A DNA stretch of 64,000 nt. Origin: Exiguobacterium flavidum (GTDB taxonomy: Bacteria > Bacillota > Bacilli > Exiguobacteriales > Exiguobacteriaceae). A model generated the notes under the pieces. That model did not search any database. It saw only the letters and a program-made list of their open reading frames with translations, and had not been told where the DNA came from. The stretch spans positions 62,001-126,000 of the forward strand of contig NZ_QPKS01000005.1 in NCBI RefSeq assembly GCF_003344535.1, written 5' to 3'. The position numbers and the translations under genes were made by a program. Below are positions 27,781 to 36,879 of this stretch, in pieces (the first letter of the stretch is position 1; the number at the start of each line of letters is the position of its first letter).

Positions 27781-28938
27781 GTGTTAAGCCAAGAAACGAT
27801 CACTATCGTCAAATCGACAGTTCCAGTCCTCCAGGAGCATGGCCACGCCATCACGAAACGATTCTACGCCCGTCTGTTCGAGAACAATCCGCAACTGAAG
27901 AACTTGTTCAATCAAACGAACCAGAAACAGGACCGCCAGTCGATGGCGCTTGCCAATGCCGTCTATGCGGCCGCAAACTATATCGACCAACTCGAGGCGA
28001 TCATCCCGGCTATCCAGCCGATCCTCCATAAACACCGCAGTCTCCAGATCACGCCGGAGATGTATGATATCGTCGGGGAAAACCTGCTAGCGGCAATCAA
28101 AGAAGTACTCGGGGACGCCGCGACAGACGAAATCATCAACGCATGGGCAGAAGCATACGGAGAGATTGCAAGTGTCTTCATCGCACTCGAGGCGACACTC
28201 TATCAGGAAGTGAAGGAGAATGCGTTCGAAGGGTTCGTCCCGTTCGAGGTGACGGAGATCATCAAGGAATCAAACGACGTCAAGTCATTCGTCCTCACAC
28301 CGCCAGACGGCATGCGCCTGGCACCTTATCAGCCGGGGCAATATATCTCGGTCCAGGCTGAAATCCCGACGGAAGAGATTCTCCACCACCGTCAGTACAG
28401 CCTCTCGAAGGCATATGACGGCGTGTCTTACCGATTCGCAGCGAAGAAGGACGGCATCGTCTCGACTCATCTTCATGATAACATCCGTGTCGGGGACGTG
28501 CTCCGAATCAGTGCGCCGGCCGGCCATTTCGTCCTTGACGGATCTGACTCACCGGTCGTACTCGTCGGCGGCGGAATCGGTCTGACACCGCTCCTCTCGC
28601 TCGCGGACCAGGCCCTTCGCCTGCGCCGCAAGGTCACCGTCCTCCATGCCGTCAAGGATCATGCGGACCGGCCTTTTGCAGAACAGCTCGAGGACTTCGC
28701 GTCACGCGGCGCTGAAATCCTCTACTATGCGGAACAGAACGCGGACGCTGATGTCGTGTCCGGCTACATCGATGCCGCTACACTCGAACGTAACGCAACT
28801 GACGCGGAAGTCTTCATCTGTGGTCCGGAAGCGATGCTCCAGTACGTAGTCAACGCCTGTCTCGCTGCGACGACTGCGGAGCACATCCACTACGAGGTGT
28901 TCGGCCCGTCTCTTGCCGTCAGCACGGCGAACGCATAA
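27781..28938 (+). CDS. hmp: Flavohemoglobin, nitric oxide dioxygenase
   Basis: Converts NO and O2 to nitrate using NAD(P)H, FAD and heme. The 385-residue protein has a globin domain (1-140) with the proximal His in ILHKHRSLQI (His 85). The FAD domain contains RQYSLSKA and the NAD domain has GGGIGLTPLLSL and VFICGPEAML. It starts at GTG 27781 with AAGGGG upstream. NsrR control is inferred from the divergent regulator and operator. Confidence 0.95.
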   Translation: MLSQETITIVKSTVPVLQEHGHAITKRFYARLFENNPQLKNLFNQTNQKQDRQSMALANAVYAAANYIDQLEAIIPAIQPILHKHRSLQITPEMYDIVGENLLAAIKEVLGDAATDEIINAWAEAYGEIASVFIALEATLYQEVKENAFEGFVPFEVTEIIKESNDVKSFVLTPPDGMRLAPYQPGQYISVQAEIPTEEILHHRQYSLSKAYDGVSYRFAAKKDGIVSTHLHDNIRVGDVLRISAPAGHFVLDGSDSPVVLVGGGIGLTPLLSLADQALRLRRKVTVLHAVKDHADRPFAEQLEDFASRGAEILYYAEQNADADVVSGYIDAATLERNATDAEVFICGPEAMLQYVVNACLAATTAEHIHYEVFGPSLAVSTANA

Positions 28939-28943
28939 TACGT

Positions 28944-28979
28944 AAGCAGCCCCGCTCATAAGAGCAGGGCTGCTTTTTT
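28944..28979 (+). terminator. Terminator after hmp
   Basis: AAGCAGCCCcGCTC-ataa-GAGCaGGGCTGCTT followed by TTTTTT. Confidence 0.92.
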
Positions 28980-28986
28980 CATTTCT

Positions 28987-29616
28987 TTAAACAGAGAGGC
29001 GCCCGTCCACCGTGCGAATCGTTCCGATGCCTTCGATCCGGACGGTCGTCTTCGCGAAGGTTGACGTGGCGTCTGAGAAATACCATCTCCGGCCGGCAGG
29101 AACGATGATCAGTCGTCCTTCAGCGTCACCGACAGCGGCGAAAGTATCACTCGGTTTTTGCCATGGCGTTAGACCCATCCTCTTCAACCAAGCGACAGCT
29201 TCTGGAACGTTTTTGACGACGATCCCGATTTCACTGACACCTAGAGGCGAAGCGGCAGGACCAATCCTCTTTAGGCCCGGTTCATGATGCGCGATCCACT
29301 CGATGATGTTTCCGAGAGGATCCAGGAAATAGTATGAATCCGCATTCCAAGCAGGGAAGTGGACAGAGTCCTTTCCTTTTTCGATAAGAAGCGGTACCGG
29401 AATCGAAGACCTCGCCTCAACGAACGCATCTGATGCGAGATGGAGCGCAAGATGATAGTTCGACGGTTCTCCATCCCGAAAACAGACCGTCGTCCAGCCG
29501 ACCCTGAAGCAGACGTGGTCTGCTGTCCGGTGTTTCAGTCTCCAACCGATCGATTCGTAAAACGGGATGAGTGGTTCGATTGAAGCAGCATACAGCTCTA
29601 CATTAGTGATTCTCAT
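28987..29616 (-). CDS. VOC (glyoxalase-like) protein
   Basis: A 209-residue vicinal-oxygen-chelate protein with two beta-alpha-beta modules: first about 1-115 (HLALHLASDAF; YYFLDPLGNIIEW with the metal Glu), second from 125 (VSEIGIVVKNVPEAVAWLKRMGL). Some members isomerise or cleave metabolites and others bind drugs; the role here is unknown. Two adjacent ATGs exist; the second (29616) is better spaced from GGAG. It overlaps the upstream PhnB-like gene by 14 nt. Confidence 0.8.
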   Translation of the reverse strand: MRITNVELYAASIEPLIPFYESIGWRLKHRTADHVCFRVGWTTVCFRDGEPSNYHLALHLASDAFVEARSSIPVPLLIEKGKDSVHFPAWNADSYYFLDPLGNIIEWIAHHEPGLKRIGPAASPLGVSEIGIVVKNVPEAVAWLKRMGLTPWQKPSDTFAAVGDAEGRLIIVPAGRRWYFSDATSTFAKTTVRIEGIGTIRTVDGRLSV

Positions 29617-30022
29617 CATCTTGCTCCGCAGGCGGCACGTTCAATTGCCACGACACGCCGAATCGGTCCTCGACCCATGCGAATTGACCGAGTTCCTTCA
29701 GCGGTCCGAGCGACATCATGACGTTGCCGTCCTGCGCCAGCAGCTCGACCGCCCGCTCGATCTCGTCGTCTGAATCACAACTGACGAACAGCGAGAGCGC
29801 CGGACTGAATCGATGGCCGGACTGCATCAAATCGTCGGCGCACATGACCAGTTCGCCTTTCAGGCGGAAGATCGCATGCATGACTTTTCCTTCTGCTCCA
29901 CTGCCAGGACCATAATGGAGCACAGACAGGACTTCTGCACCGAGTGCTTCTTCATATAGCCGCATCGCCTCCGTCGCGGCGCCGTCAAATAACAGGAACG
30001 GATAGACCTTCTGTTCTTGCAT
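29603..30022 (-). CDS. PhnB-like VOC protein
   Basis: A 139-residue PhnB/YjdN-type VOC protein (VYPFLLFDGAATEAMRLYEEALGAEVL; VMHAIFRLKGELVMCADD; FAWVEDRFGVSWQLNV). The C-terminus retains the WxL pattern but the metal ligands are partly substituted. Middle gene of a three-gene operon, 16 nt downstream of the DinB-SnoaL gene. Confidence 0.82.
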   Translation of the reverse strand: MQEQKVYPFLLFDGAATEAMRLYEEALGAEVLSVLHYGPGSGAEGKVMHAIFRLKGELVMCADDLMQSGHRFSPALSLFVSCDSDDEIERAVELLAQDGNVMMSLGPLKELGQFAWVEDRFGVSWQLNVPPAEQDDENH

Positions 30023-30038
30023 GGTGAACGCCCCCTTC

Positions 30039-30863
30039 TTAGCCGGTTTTCGTCCCTTGATGGAAGTACAGCTTCCAGGCGCCGTTCTCCTGGCGCCAGA
30101 TGGAGCTTCGGTTCGTCACCGTCCCGCGGGTCAGATTGACGACGCGATAGGTCGTATGGGCGACATCCGGTGCGAGAAGAACACATCTGAAGTCCTCCAT
30201 CTCCATCTCATCCTCCGGAAGCGGACTGTCCGCATAGCCCGCTCGCCTGAACACCCTGCCCGAACTGCCGAATTCGACGTAATACTCGTCGAGCAGGTTC
30301 ATGACCGCCTCGATCGAGCTTCGGACGTCAGGCTTAAGATGGCTCCGTTCAAGTCTCTCGATCGACCCTTCGTCAGGCAGAGGAATCGTCAGGGTGCGCC
30401 AGGCGTCTCCGGCAAAATGCTTTGACAGATAGACGATCTGACCGACGTGATAGGCGTAGTGAGCGAGCTGTCGGAGAATCGCCTCCATCACGGTGTGCGC
30501 CTCTTGACGGATGTAGACGATCTTCATCAAGTCCTCTTCATCGAGGCCTGCGATCACGTCATCGACGAGCTGCCACGCTTCGTCCCAGTCGCCCTTCAGC
30601 TCGTTCAGCGATCTTCGCTGGTCGACGAACTCGGCATCACGGTTCCGGTTCGGCTTCTCGCCGTCGCTCGTCAGGAAATCGGTCCAGCGTGAGCGCATAT
30701 TGTTCGAGACGTGTTGCATGATCAAGGCGATGCTGTTCGTATCCTTCGCCAGTATCCGGTGCAGTGACTTCTCATCGATTTGGACGAGTGCCCGGTCCGC
30801 CGTCTTTTTCAAATCATGCAAGCGCGCACGGACGACCTGCAGAAAATGTTGTTTGCTGTTCAT
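30039..30863 (-). CDS. DinB-like (DUF1572) plus SnoaL-like fusion protein
   Basis: A 274-residue two-domain protein. Residues 1-165 form a DUF1572/DinB four-helix bundle with the His-rich metal-binding pattern (MQHVSNNMRSRWTDFLTSDGEK; QLAHYAYHVGQIVYLSKHF). Residues ~180-274 look like a SnoaL/DUF4440 domain (VMNLLDEYYVEFG; SIWRQENGAWKLYFHQGTK). AAGGGGGA precedes ATG 30863. The DinB part may be a thiol-dependent transferase of the kind using bacillithiol, which is an inference. First gene of the operon with two VOC proteins. Confidence 0.78.
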   Translation of the reverse strand: MNSKQHFLQVVRARLHDLKKTADRALVQIDEKSLHRILAKDTNSIALIMQHVSNNMRSRWTDFLTSDGEKPNRNRDAEFVDQRRSLNELKGDWDEAWQLVDDVIAGLDEEDLMKIVYIRQEAHTVMEAILRQLAHYAYHVGQIVYLSKHFAGDAWRTLTIPLPDEGSIERLERSHLKPDVRSSIEAVMNLLDEYYVEFGSSGRVFRRAGYADSPLPEDEMEMEDFRCVLLAPDVAHTTYRVVNLTRGTVTNRSSIWRQENGAWKLYFHQGTKTG

Positions 30864-30931
30864 ATGTCTTTCCCCCTTCGCTTCCTTCTTTCGACGACGG
30901 TACTGCACTCCCCTTCCTTCCAGGAGACCAG

Positions 30932-30965
30932 AAAAAGGATCCCGCGCGGGTGCCACGGGATCCTT
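30932..30965 (-). terminator. Terminator of glpQ
   Basis: On the minus strand AAGGATCCCG and CGGGATCCTT form a 10-bp stem followed by TTTTC, just past the glpQ stop. Confidence 0.85.
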
Positions 30966-30972
30966 GCAGTCT

Positions 30973-31851
30973 TCAATTATAGGATTTCAACACTTGTTCG
31001 AAGCGATCGACATAGTTCGTAAAGACGCCCGTCACTCCAAGGTCGAGCATTCGACGCATGTCCGGCTCCTCGTTCACCGTGTACGGATGAAGCAGGAGGC
31101 CCTTCTCTTTCACCATCCGCGCGTTTTCGGCCGTGACGCCTTTGAACGATGGACCGACACCGATGGCATAGGACTTGATCTCGTCAAGTCGTTCATTCGT
31201 CATCAGGAGCATGTCCTTCGCTTCGAGCAGCTGGACGAGTGGTACTTCCGGATCGATTTTTCGCATTTTTTGCAGACTCGCCTCGCTGAACGATTGGACG
31301 AGCACCTGACCTTCATGATTCCGTTTCCCGACCAATCCATGAGACTTCAGCGTCTCGTGCAGTTTCTCCTCCATTCCCGGATAGACCTCAGGCGATTTCG
31401 TCTCGATATAGTAGTTCGCCCCCTTGCCGAACCGGTCAAGCACCTCCTCGAGCGTCGGCACTTCGGCACCAGCGTATTCCGCCTTCGCGTACGTTGGATT
31501 CGCTGCATTGAAGTCGCTTCCGGCGTCGAGCTGCTTGATTTCAGCGAGCGTCATCGACTTGACCTCTCCGGTTCCGTTCGTCGTCCGGTCGACCGTCTCG
31601 TCGTGCATCGCGATCAGTTCTCCGTCCTTGGTCATCTGCAGATCGATTTCGATGTAATCAGCCTTCAGTTTCAGCTGCGCAAGCTCATAGGCGGCCATCG
31701 TGTGTTCCGGCGCGTATCCGGAAGCCCCACGGTGTGCGATCGTCAAGATTCTGTCTTGCGAAAGGAGATCATTCGCAGGAGCCGCAGAAGCGCTCCCGGC
31801 TCCCGTTACCGCCAGTCCAGTCAAAAGCATCGCCCCAATTTTACGTTTCAT
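30973..31851 (-). CDS. glpQ: Secreted glycerophosphodiester phosphodiesterase
   Basis: Hydrolyses glycerophosphodiesters to glycerol-3-phosphate outside the cell. The 292-residue protein has a signal peptide (cleavage near SASA at 20-24) and the GDPD core: HRGASGYAPEHT (catalytic His near 40), IEIDLQMTKDGELIAMHDE (metal Glu/Asp and second His) and DRTTNG. AAAGGGGAAG precedes ATG 31851. Substrates may be lipid or teichoic-acid breakdown products. Monocistronic; no PhoP box could be defended. Confidence 0.93.
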   Translation of the reverse strand: MKRKIGAMLLTGLAVTGAGSASAAPANDLLSQDRILTIAHRGASGYAPEHTMAAYELAQLKLKADYIEIDLQMTKDGELIAMHDETVDRTTNGTGEVKSMTLAEIKQLDAGSDFNAANPTYAKAEYAGAEVPTLEEVLDRFGKGANYYIETKSPEVYPGMEEKLHETLKSHGLVGKRNHEGQVLVQSFSEASLQKMRKIDPEVPLVQLLEAKDMLLMTNERLDEIKSYAIGVGPSFKGVTAENARMVKEKGLLLHPYTVNEEPDMRRMLDLGVTGVFTNYVDRFEQVLKSYN

Positions 31852-32016
31852 CTCTATCTTCCCCTTTCGAACTTCGTGTGCTCTTAGCCACACCCTTATG
31901 CTACGTTCTGTTCGTAAAGGGGCAATGAAGAACTTATGAGGGATTTACGAAGAATGGATGACATGCTTGTCATGAAGCTGACAGACCATTACAGCCTTGG
32001 CGGCCTCTGCTTCATC

Positions 32017-32070
32017 AAAAAAAACGACCCATTCCTTCTGCCTGTATCGCAGTAGAAGAAATGAGTCGCC
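32017..32070 (-). terminator. Terminator of odhAB
   Basis: On the minus strand a long imperfect stem (GGCGACTCATTTCTTCT... with its partner ending AATGGGTCG) is followed by TTTTTTTT. Confidence 0.8.
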
Positions 32071-32077
32071 TTCATGA

Positions 32078-33337
32078 TCAGGCTTCGAACAAGAGTGATT
32101 CTGGGTCCTCTAGCAATTCTTTGACGTGCTTGAGGAATGTGACGGCTTCACGGCCGTCGACGATCCGATGATCATACGAGAGCGCAACGTACATCATCGG
32201 ACGGTTCTCCATCCGCTCCGCGTCGATCGCGACAGGACGGAGGTTGATCGAGTGCATTCCGAGGATCGCCACTTGCGGTCCGTTGAGGATCGGTGTCGAC
32301 ATGAGCGAACCGAACGTTCCACCGTTCGTGATCGTGAACGTACCGCCCGTCAAATCAGACAGCCCGAGCTTGTTGCCGCGCGCCTTCTCAGCGAGATGGA
32401 TGATGTCCTTCTCGATCTCACCGAAGTTCTTCTTGTCGGCATCACGGACGACCGGTACGACCAGACCGTCCGGAGCAGAGACGGCGATTCCGATGTCATA
32501 GTATTTCTTCAGGACGATTTCGTCCCCTTGAATCTCAGCGTTCAAGTATGGCATTTTCTTGAGTGCCGCGACCGATGCCTTCGTGAAGAACGACATGAAT
32601 CCGAGTTTGACGTCGTTGTCCTTGACGAACTTCTCCTGGCGCCGCTTGCGAAGGTTCATGACGGCAGACATGTCGATTTCGTTGAACGTCGTCAGCATCG
32701 CTGCCGTCTGCTGGACTTCGACGAGGCGGTTCGCGATCGTCTTGCGGCGGCGCGTCATCTTGATCCGCTCTTCCGGTTTACCTGCTTGAGCTGCTGCCGG
32801 CGCAGGAGCTGGAGCCGTCTTCGGTGCAGCGGCAGACGCCTGTGAAGCCTGAGCCTGGCGCGGTGCGACCTCGAACGTCGCGACGTCCTGTACACGGATC
32901 CGGCCGAGCGGATCCGCAGTGGCGACGTCAGCGAGGTCGATGCCTTTTTCACGTGCGAGTTTGCGTGCTGCCGGAGAGGCGATCGGTTTAGACGCTGAAG
33001 ATTGTGCCTTTTCAGCCGGGGCAGCCAGTTTCTCTGCCTCTTTCGGCGCTTCTGCCTTAGGTGCTTCAGGTTGCACTGTTTCAACCGGTGCTGCGACCGA
33101 TGTCTCGCCCGCAGAGACGATCGCGATCGTCTGGCCGACGCGTACCGTGTCCCCTTCAGCTGCCATCACTTCCGTCAATGTCCCCGCTTCGTCTGACGGG
33201 ACTTCGATGTTGACTTTATCTGTTTCGAGCTCGACGATCGCCTCGCCCTTCTCGACACGGTCGCCTGGTTGTTTCAGCCAAGAAGCGACTGTCCCTTCCG
33301 TAATTGATTCTGCAAGTTCTGGTACTTTGATTTCCAT
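32078..33337 (-). CDS. odhB: 2-oxoglutarate dehydrogenase E2, dihydrolipoyl succinyltransferase
   Basis: E2 core of the 2-oxoglutarate dehydrogenase complex, making succinyl-CoA. The 419-residue protein has a lipoyl domain (1-78, lipoyl Lys in [14 protein letters not shown]), an Ala/Pro/Gln linker, a peripheral-subunit binding domain ([20 protein letters not shown]) and, after a second Ala-rich linker, the catalytic domain with [13 protein letters not shown]. It is 39 nt downstream of odhA in the usual order; E3 is not in the window. Confidence 0.95.
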   Translation of the reverse strand: MEIKVPELAESITEGTVASWLKQPGDRVEKGEAIVELETDKVNIEVPSDEAGTLTEVMAAEGDTVRVGQTIAIVSAGETSVAAPVETVQPEAPKAEAPKEAEKLAAPAEKAQSSASKPIASPAARKLAREKGIDLADVATADPLGRIRVQDVATFEVAPRQAQASQASAAAPKTAPAPAPAAAQAGKPEERIKMTRRRKTIANRLVEVQQTAAMLTTFNEIDMSAVMNLRKRRQEKFVKDNDVKLGFMSFFTKASVAALKKMPYLNAEIQGDEIVLKKYYDIGIAVSAPDGLVVPVVRDADKKNFGEIEKDIIHLAEKARGNKLGLSDLTGGTFTITNGGTFGSLMSTPILNGPQVAILGMHSINLRPVAIDAERMENRPMMYVALSYDHRIVDGREAVTFLKHVKELLEDPESLLFEA

Positions 33338-33376
33338 CCCGTTCGTCCCCCTAGAAAAAGTGATGAATCGATTATA

Positions 33377-36211
33377 TTAGCCTTCTGTCGAAGAAGACCT
33401 GGATGCTGTCGCAAACGATGCTTCCCCGCGCGTCAGCGCTTCCTTCAAGATGCGGGCCTGTTCGACCTTGTGCCCTGTCGGATCCCCTTCAGCAGTACTT
33501 GAGCGCCGTCTGCGTCCGATATAGCGAATCGTGCGGATGTGGTCCGGCGCGACTGATTCGAGACGCGGTTCGATGTATGTCCATGGACCCATGTTCTTCG
33601 GTTCCTCCTGAATCCAGACGAACTCTTTGACGTTCGGATAACGGGCGATGATCTCCTTGAGCAGTTTGCCCGGGAACGGATAGAGTTCTTCAATCCTTAC
33701 GACATGCACCCAGCCGAGATCCTCTTCCGCTTTCGAGATCTGCTCAGCAAGGTCGATCGCGACCTTCCCTGAAGCAAAGACGATTCGCTCGACGCGTGAC
33801 GGTTCCTGTCCGAGTCCAGCCTGTTCGACGACCGGCTCGAAGCTGCCTGTCGTCAAATCCGAGACGCTCGAAGTGGCGAGCGGGTGACGAAGCAGACTCT
33901 TCGGAGTCATCATGACGAGAGGGCGAACCTCCTCCTTGCCGAGAATGGCTGCCTGACGGCGGAGGATATGGAAGTATTGCGCCGCACTTGAAACATTGGC
34001 GACCGACCAGTTCTTCTCTCCAGCGAGCTGAAGGAAGCGCTCAAGCCGTGCGCTCGAGTGCTCAGGACCCTGGCCTTCATAGCCGTGTGGCAATAAGATG
34101 ACGAGGCCGGATGTTTGTCCCCATTTCGCTCTGCTCGCCGAGATGAATTGGTCGAACATGACTTGTGCCGAGTTCGCGAAATCTCCATACTGAGCCTCCC
34201 AAAGGACGAGCGTCTCAGGAGCGAAGACATTGTAACCGTATTCGAACCCGAGCACGCCAGCTTCGGAGAGCGGACTGTTGAAGACATCGAACGATGCTTT
34301 CGCCTGGCTTAGTCCGTGCATCGGAGAGAACTTCTTACCGCTCGTATGGTCGTTCAGGACGACGTTACGCTGCGCGAACGTTCCGCGCTCCGAATCCTGA
34401 CCGCTCAAACGGATCGGTGTACCGTCAGCAAGAATCGAGGCGAATGCCAGCGCTTCCGCATGACCCCAATCGATGCCGTTCTTCGCATCGAAAGCCTCGG
34501 TCCGGCGTTTGAGCACCTTCTCGAGCTTATGGAACACTTGGAATCCTTCCGGCCATTTGAGCAACTCTTCATTAAAAGTCCGCAGCGAGTCGAGTGCGAC
34601 GCCTGTCTCGATACGTGGAATTCCTTTGAACACGACATCCGGCACGACACCGCCATATTCCTTCTCGGTGTTCGGTACCTTGTCCCGTGCCGCCTTCATG
34701 ACATCATTGATTTCCTGTTCGATCTGTCCGATTTCTTCCTTCGTCGCTACTTTCGCCTCGATGAGACGGTCCGCGTAGAGCGACCGGAGCGTCGGGTGCT
34801 TATGGATCAGGTTATAGAGCAACGGGTTCGTATTCATCGGCTCGTCCATCTCGTTGTGGCCGAAACGGCGGTAACCGATCAGGTCGATCAGGACGTCCTT
34901 TTGGAACTTGGCACGATATTCGCTCGCGAGCAAGGCGACAGCGAGACAGCTTTCCGGTTCGTCCGAGTTGACGTGGAATACCGGGACCTCGAAACCTTTC
35001 GCGAGGTCGCTCGAATAACGAGTCGAACGAGAATCCATCGGGTCGGTCGTAAAACCGATCGTGTTGTTCGCGATGATGTGGACGGTTCCGCCCGTGTTGT
35101 ACCCCTTCAGGTTCGCAAGGTTGAGCGTCTCGGCGACGATTCCTTGACCCGGGAACGCCGCGTCACCGTGAATCAGGATTGCTGCTGCGGCTCCCTTCGA
35201 CTGAACGGCTTTTCCGTTGTTCGTCCGGTCGTCCTGTGCCGCGCGTGTGAATCCTTCGACGACCGGGTCGACGAACTCGAGATGGGACGGGTTGTTCGCG
35301 AGAGTCATCCGGACCGTCTTCGAGTTCTCCCCGTTCATCTTCCGGTTCAGCCCGAGGTGATACTTCACGTCTCCGGTCCAGCCGTACGTGATACCGATCG
35401 AGCCTTCCGAAGGGACGAGGTCGTGGTTCGGCGCATGTTGAAACTCGGCGAAGATCATCTCATACGGTTTTCCGAGGACGTGCGCGAGGACGTTCAAGCG
35501 TCCACGGTGTGCCATCCCGATGTTGATCGTCTCTGATCCATGGAGTGTCAGATGGGCGACGATCGTATCAAGAAGCGGCACCATCGCGTCGAGTCCCTCG
35601 ATCGAGAAACGTTTTTGTCCGACGTATGTCTTATGAAGATACTTTTCGAACAGTTCCGTCTCAGCGAGACGTTTGAACAACTGTTTTTTCTGCTCATCAT
35701 CGAGTTTCGGCGTCAACGCGCCCATCTCGATTTTTTGGCGGAACCAGCGCTTTTCCTCGATGTCATCGACGTGCTGGAACTCGACAGCTGCTGAACCCGT
35801 GTACTGGGAAAGGAGATGTCCGATCGCCTCGTAGGCATCATTCAAATGTTTCGGAGCATCCGGACAGATGATCGATACCGGCATCGCACGGAGATCGCCT
35901 TCCGTCAACCCATAGGCTGACAGCTCGAATAGTTCCTTCTCACGTGGGTGGTCCTTGAGCGGATAGATATCGGCCGCAAGGTGACCTTTCGCCCGAATCT
36001 GCTCCGCAAGACGTGAGGCAGAGAGGTATTTCTCGATATCGACGCCTTCTGTCATGATTGGCTTGTCGGTAACTGGTGCGCCGTGCTCCTCGAAGTAGCG
36101 ACGCGTCTCGTCATCGACGGATTGCGGGTCCTCCTGGTATCTCTCATAGAGCTCGATGATATACCCGAGGTTAGGACCGTAAAACGATTGACCCTGTTCC
36201 TGGTGTCCCAT
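33377..36211 (-). CDS. odhA: 2-oxoglutarate dehydrogenase E1
   Basis: The thiamine-diphosphate subunit that decarboxylates 2-oxoglutarate. The 944-residue protein begins GPNLGYIIELYERYQEDP. It carries GMAHRGRLNVLAHVLGKP, the ThDP-Mg motif GDAAFPGQGIVAETLNL...NN and GYEGQGPEHSSARLERFLQL. Length is normal for Bacillales OdhA. The start follows AGGGGGAAC. A perfect cre site lies about 70-80 nt upstream of the ATG. Confidence 0.95.
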   Translation of the reverse strand: MGHQEQGQSFYGPNLGYIIELYERYQEDPQSVDDETRRYFEEHGAPVTDKPIMTEGVDIEKYLSASRLAEQIRAKGHLAADIYPLKDHPREKELFELSAYGLTEGDLRAMPVSIICPDAPKHLNDAYEAIGHLLSQYTGSAAVEFQHVDDIEEKRWFRQKIEMGALTPKLDDEQKKQLFKRLAETELFEKYLHKTYVGQKRFSIEGLDAMVPLLDTIVAHLTLHGSETINIGMAHRGRLNVLAHVLGKPYEMIFAEFQHAPNHDLVPSEGSIGITYGWTGDVKYHLGLNRKMNGENSKTVRMTLANNPSHLEFVDPVVEGFTRAAQDDRTNNGKAVQSKGAAAAILIHGDAAFPGQGIVAETLNLANLKGYNTGGTVHIIANNTIGFTTDPMDSRSTRYSSDLAKGFEVPVFHVNSDEPESCLAVALLASEYRAKFQKDVLIDLIGYRRFGHNEMDEPMNTNPLLYNLIHKHPTLRSLYADRLIEAKVATKEEIGQIEQEINDVMKAARDKVPNTEKEYGGVVPDVVFKGIPRIETGVALDSLRTFNEELLKWPEGFQVFHKLEKVLKRRTEAFDAKNGIDWGHAEALAFASILADGTPIRLSGQDSERGTFAQRNVVLNDHTSGKKFSPMHGLSQAKASFDVFNSPLSEAGVLGFEYGYNVFAPETLVLWEAQYGDFANSAQVMFDQFISASRAKWGQTSGLVILLPHGYEGQGPEHSSARLERFLQLAGEKNWSVANVSSAAQYFHILRRQAAILGKEEVRPLVMMTPKSLLRHPLATSSVSDLTTGSFEPVVEQAGLGQEPSRVERIVFASGKVAIDLAEQISKAEEDLGWVHVVRIEELYPFPGKLLKEIIARYPNVKEFVWIQEEPKNMGPWTYIEPRLESVAPDHIRTIRYIGRRRRSSTAEGDPTGHKVEQARILKEALTRGEASFATASRSSSTEG

Positions 36212-36588
36212 AATGTGTTCCCCCTAATTCAACATAATCGATTGTTCAGACGGCTCTGATTCCTCTATCCAAAGTCCATCTGTTAGCGCTTTCAAACCCT
36301 TCAAAAAAAATGACCCCATCCTTCACCCCAAAAAGGTACAGGCGGACTCATACGAGCAATTGTGAGACAAACGATTGCTCTGCCTTTCCTTAGTTATTAT
36401 ATTACTACTTCTTTTCCATCGGTGCGTTTCGAATTCCCAATTTATCACTGGAGAATCTATAAGTTTTACTTATGACCCTTCCCGAAGTAATTTATGAACA
36501 GAAGTTTTCTCATATGAAGGGGTTTGGCAGATTTCGTCGAAATGCTCTAAGGTAGACGCTTGATTCATCAAAAAAGGAGGAAAACATC
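36212..36588. other. Divergent region odhA / PspC-like gene
   Basis: It holds the cre at 36281-36294 and an inverted repeat GAGCAAT / ATTGCTC (36354-36360 / 36374-36380) of unknown role. The half towards the PspC-like gene is AT-rich, with no promoter I can assign firmly. Confidence 0.5.
36281..36294 (-). promoter_or_regulatory. CcpA-binding cre site at odhA
   Basis: The minus strand reads TGAAAGCGCTAACA, a perfect match to TGWAANCGNTNWCA. It sits in the promoter/leader region of odhA, consistent with carbon-catabolite repression of the TCA cycle. Confidence 0.75.
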
Positions 36589-36816
36589 ATGGCACGTCAA
36601 CCGCTTTACAAGGATCCGGATAACGCCGCAGTCGCCGGAGTATGTGCCGGCCTCGCACGCTACCTCGACATCGACACGGTCATCGTCCGCGTCATTTTCA
36701 TCGCTTTGACATTACTTGGAGGACCCGGTCTATTGATCTACATCATCCTCGCACTCGTCATGAAAAATCCTCCGAAAGCGGTCGATCCGCTACGTGCAAA
36801 CGAAGAGGCGTTCTAA
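36589..36816 (+). CDS. PspC-domain membrane protein
   Basis: A 75-residue protein that is almost only a PspC domain: LYKDPDNAAVAGVCAGLARYLDIDTVIVRVIFIALTLLGGPGLLIYIILALVM. One amphipathic segment and one TM helix are followed by a short polar tail. Small stand-alone PspC proteins are linked to envelope stress in other bacteria. AAAGGAGG precedes the ATG. Confidence 0.9.
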   Translation: MARQPLYKDPDNAAVAGVCAGLARYLDIDTVIVRVIFIALTLLGGPGLLIYIILALVMKNPPKAVDPLRANEEAF

Positions 36817-36830
36817 GCAAAAAGGACGAA

Positions 36831-36874
36831 AAAAGAAGGCATCTATTCATCTCCGTGAATAGGTGCCTTCTTCA
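36831..36874. terminator. Bidirectional terminator, PspC gene / sensor kinase
   Basis: GAAGGCAtCTATTCA and TGAATAGgTGCCTTC form a 15-position stem, with an A-run before and T-rich sequence after, between convergent genes. Confidence 0.85.
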
Positions 36875-36879
36875 TGATT

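Noticed and set aside
36515-36538. GTTTTC...GGGGTT as a sigma-B promoter of the PspC-like gene
   Set aside because: Spacer of about 10-11 nt and poor -10; not convincing.
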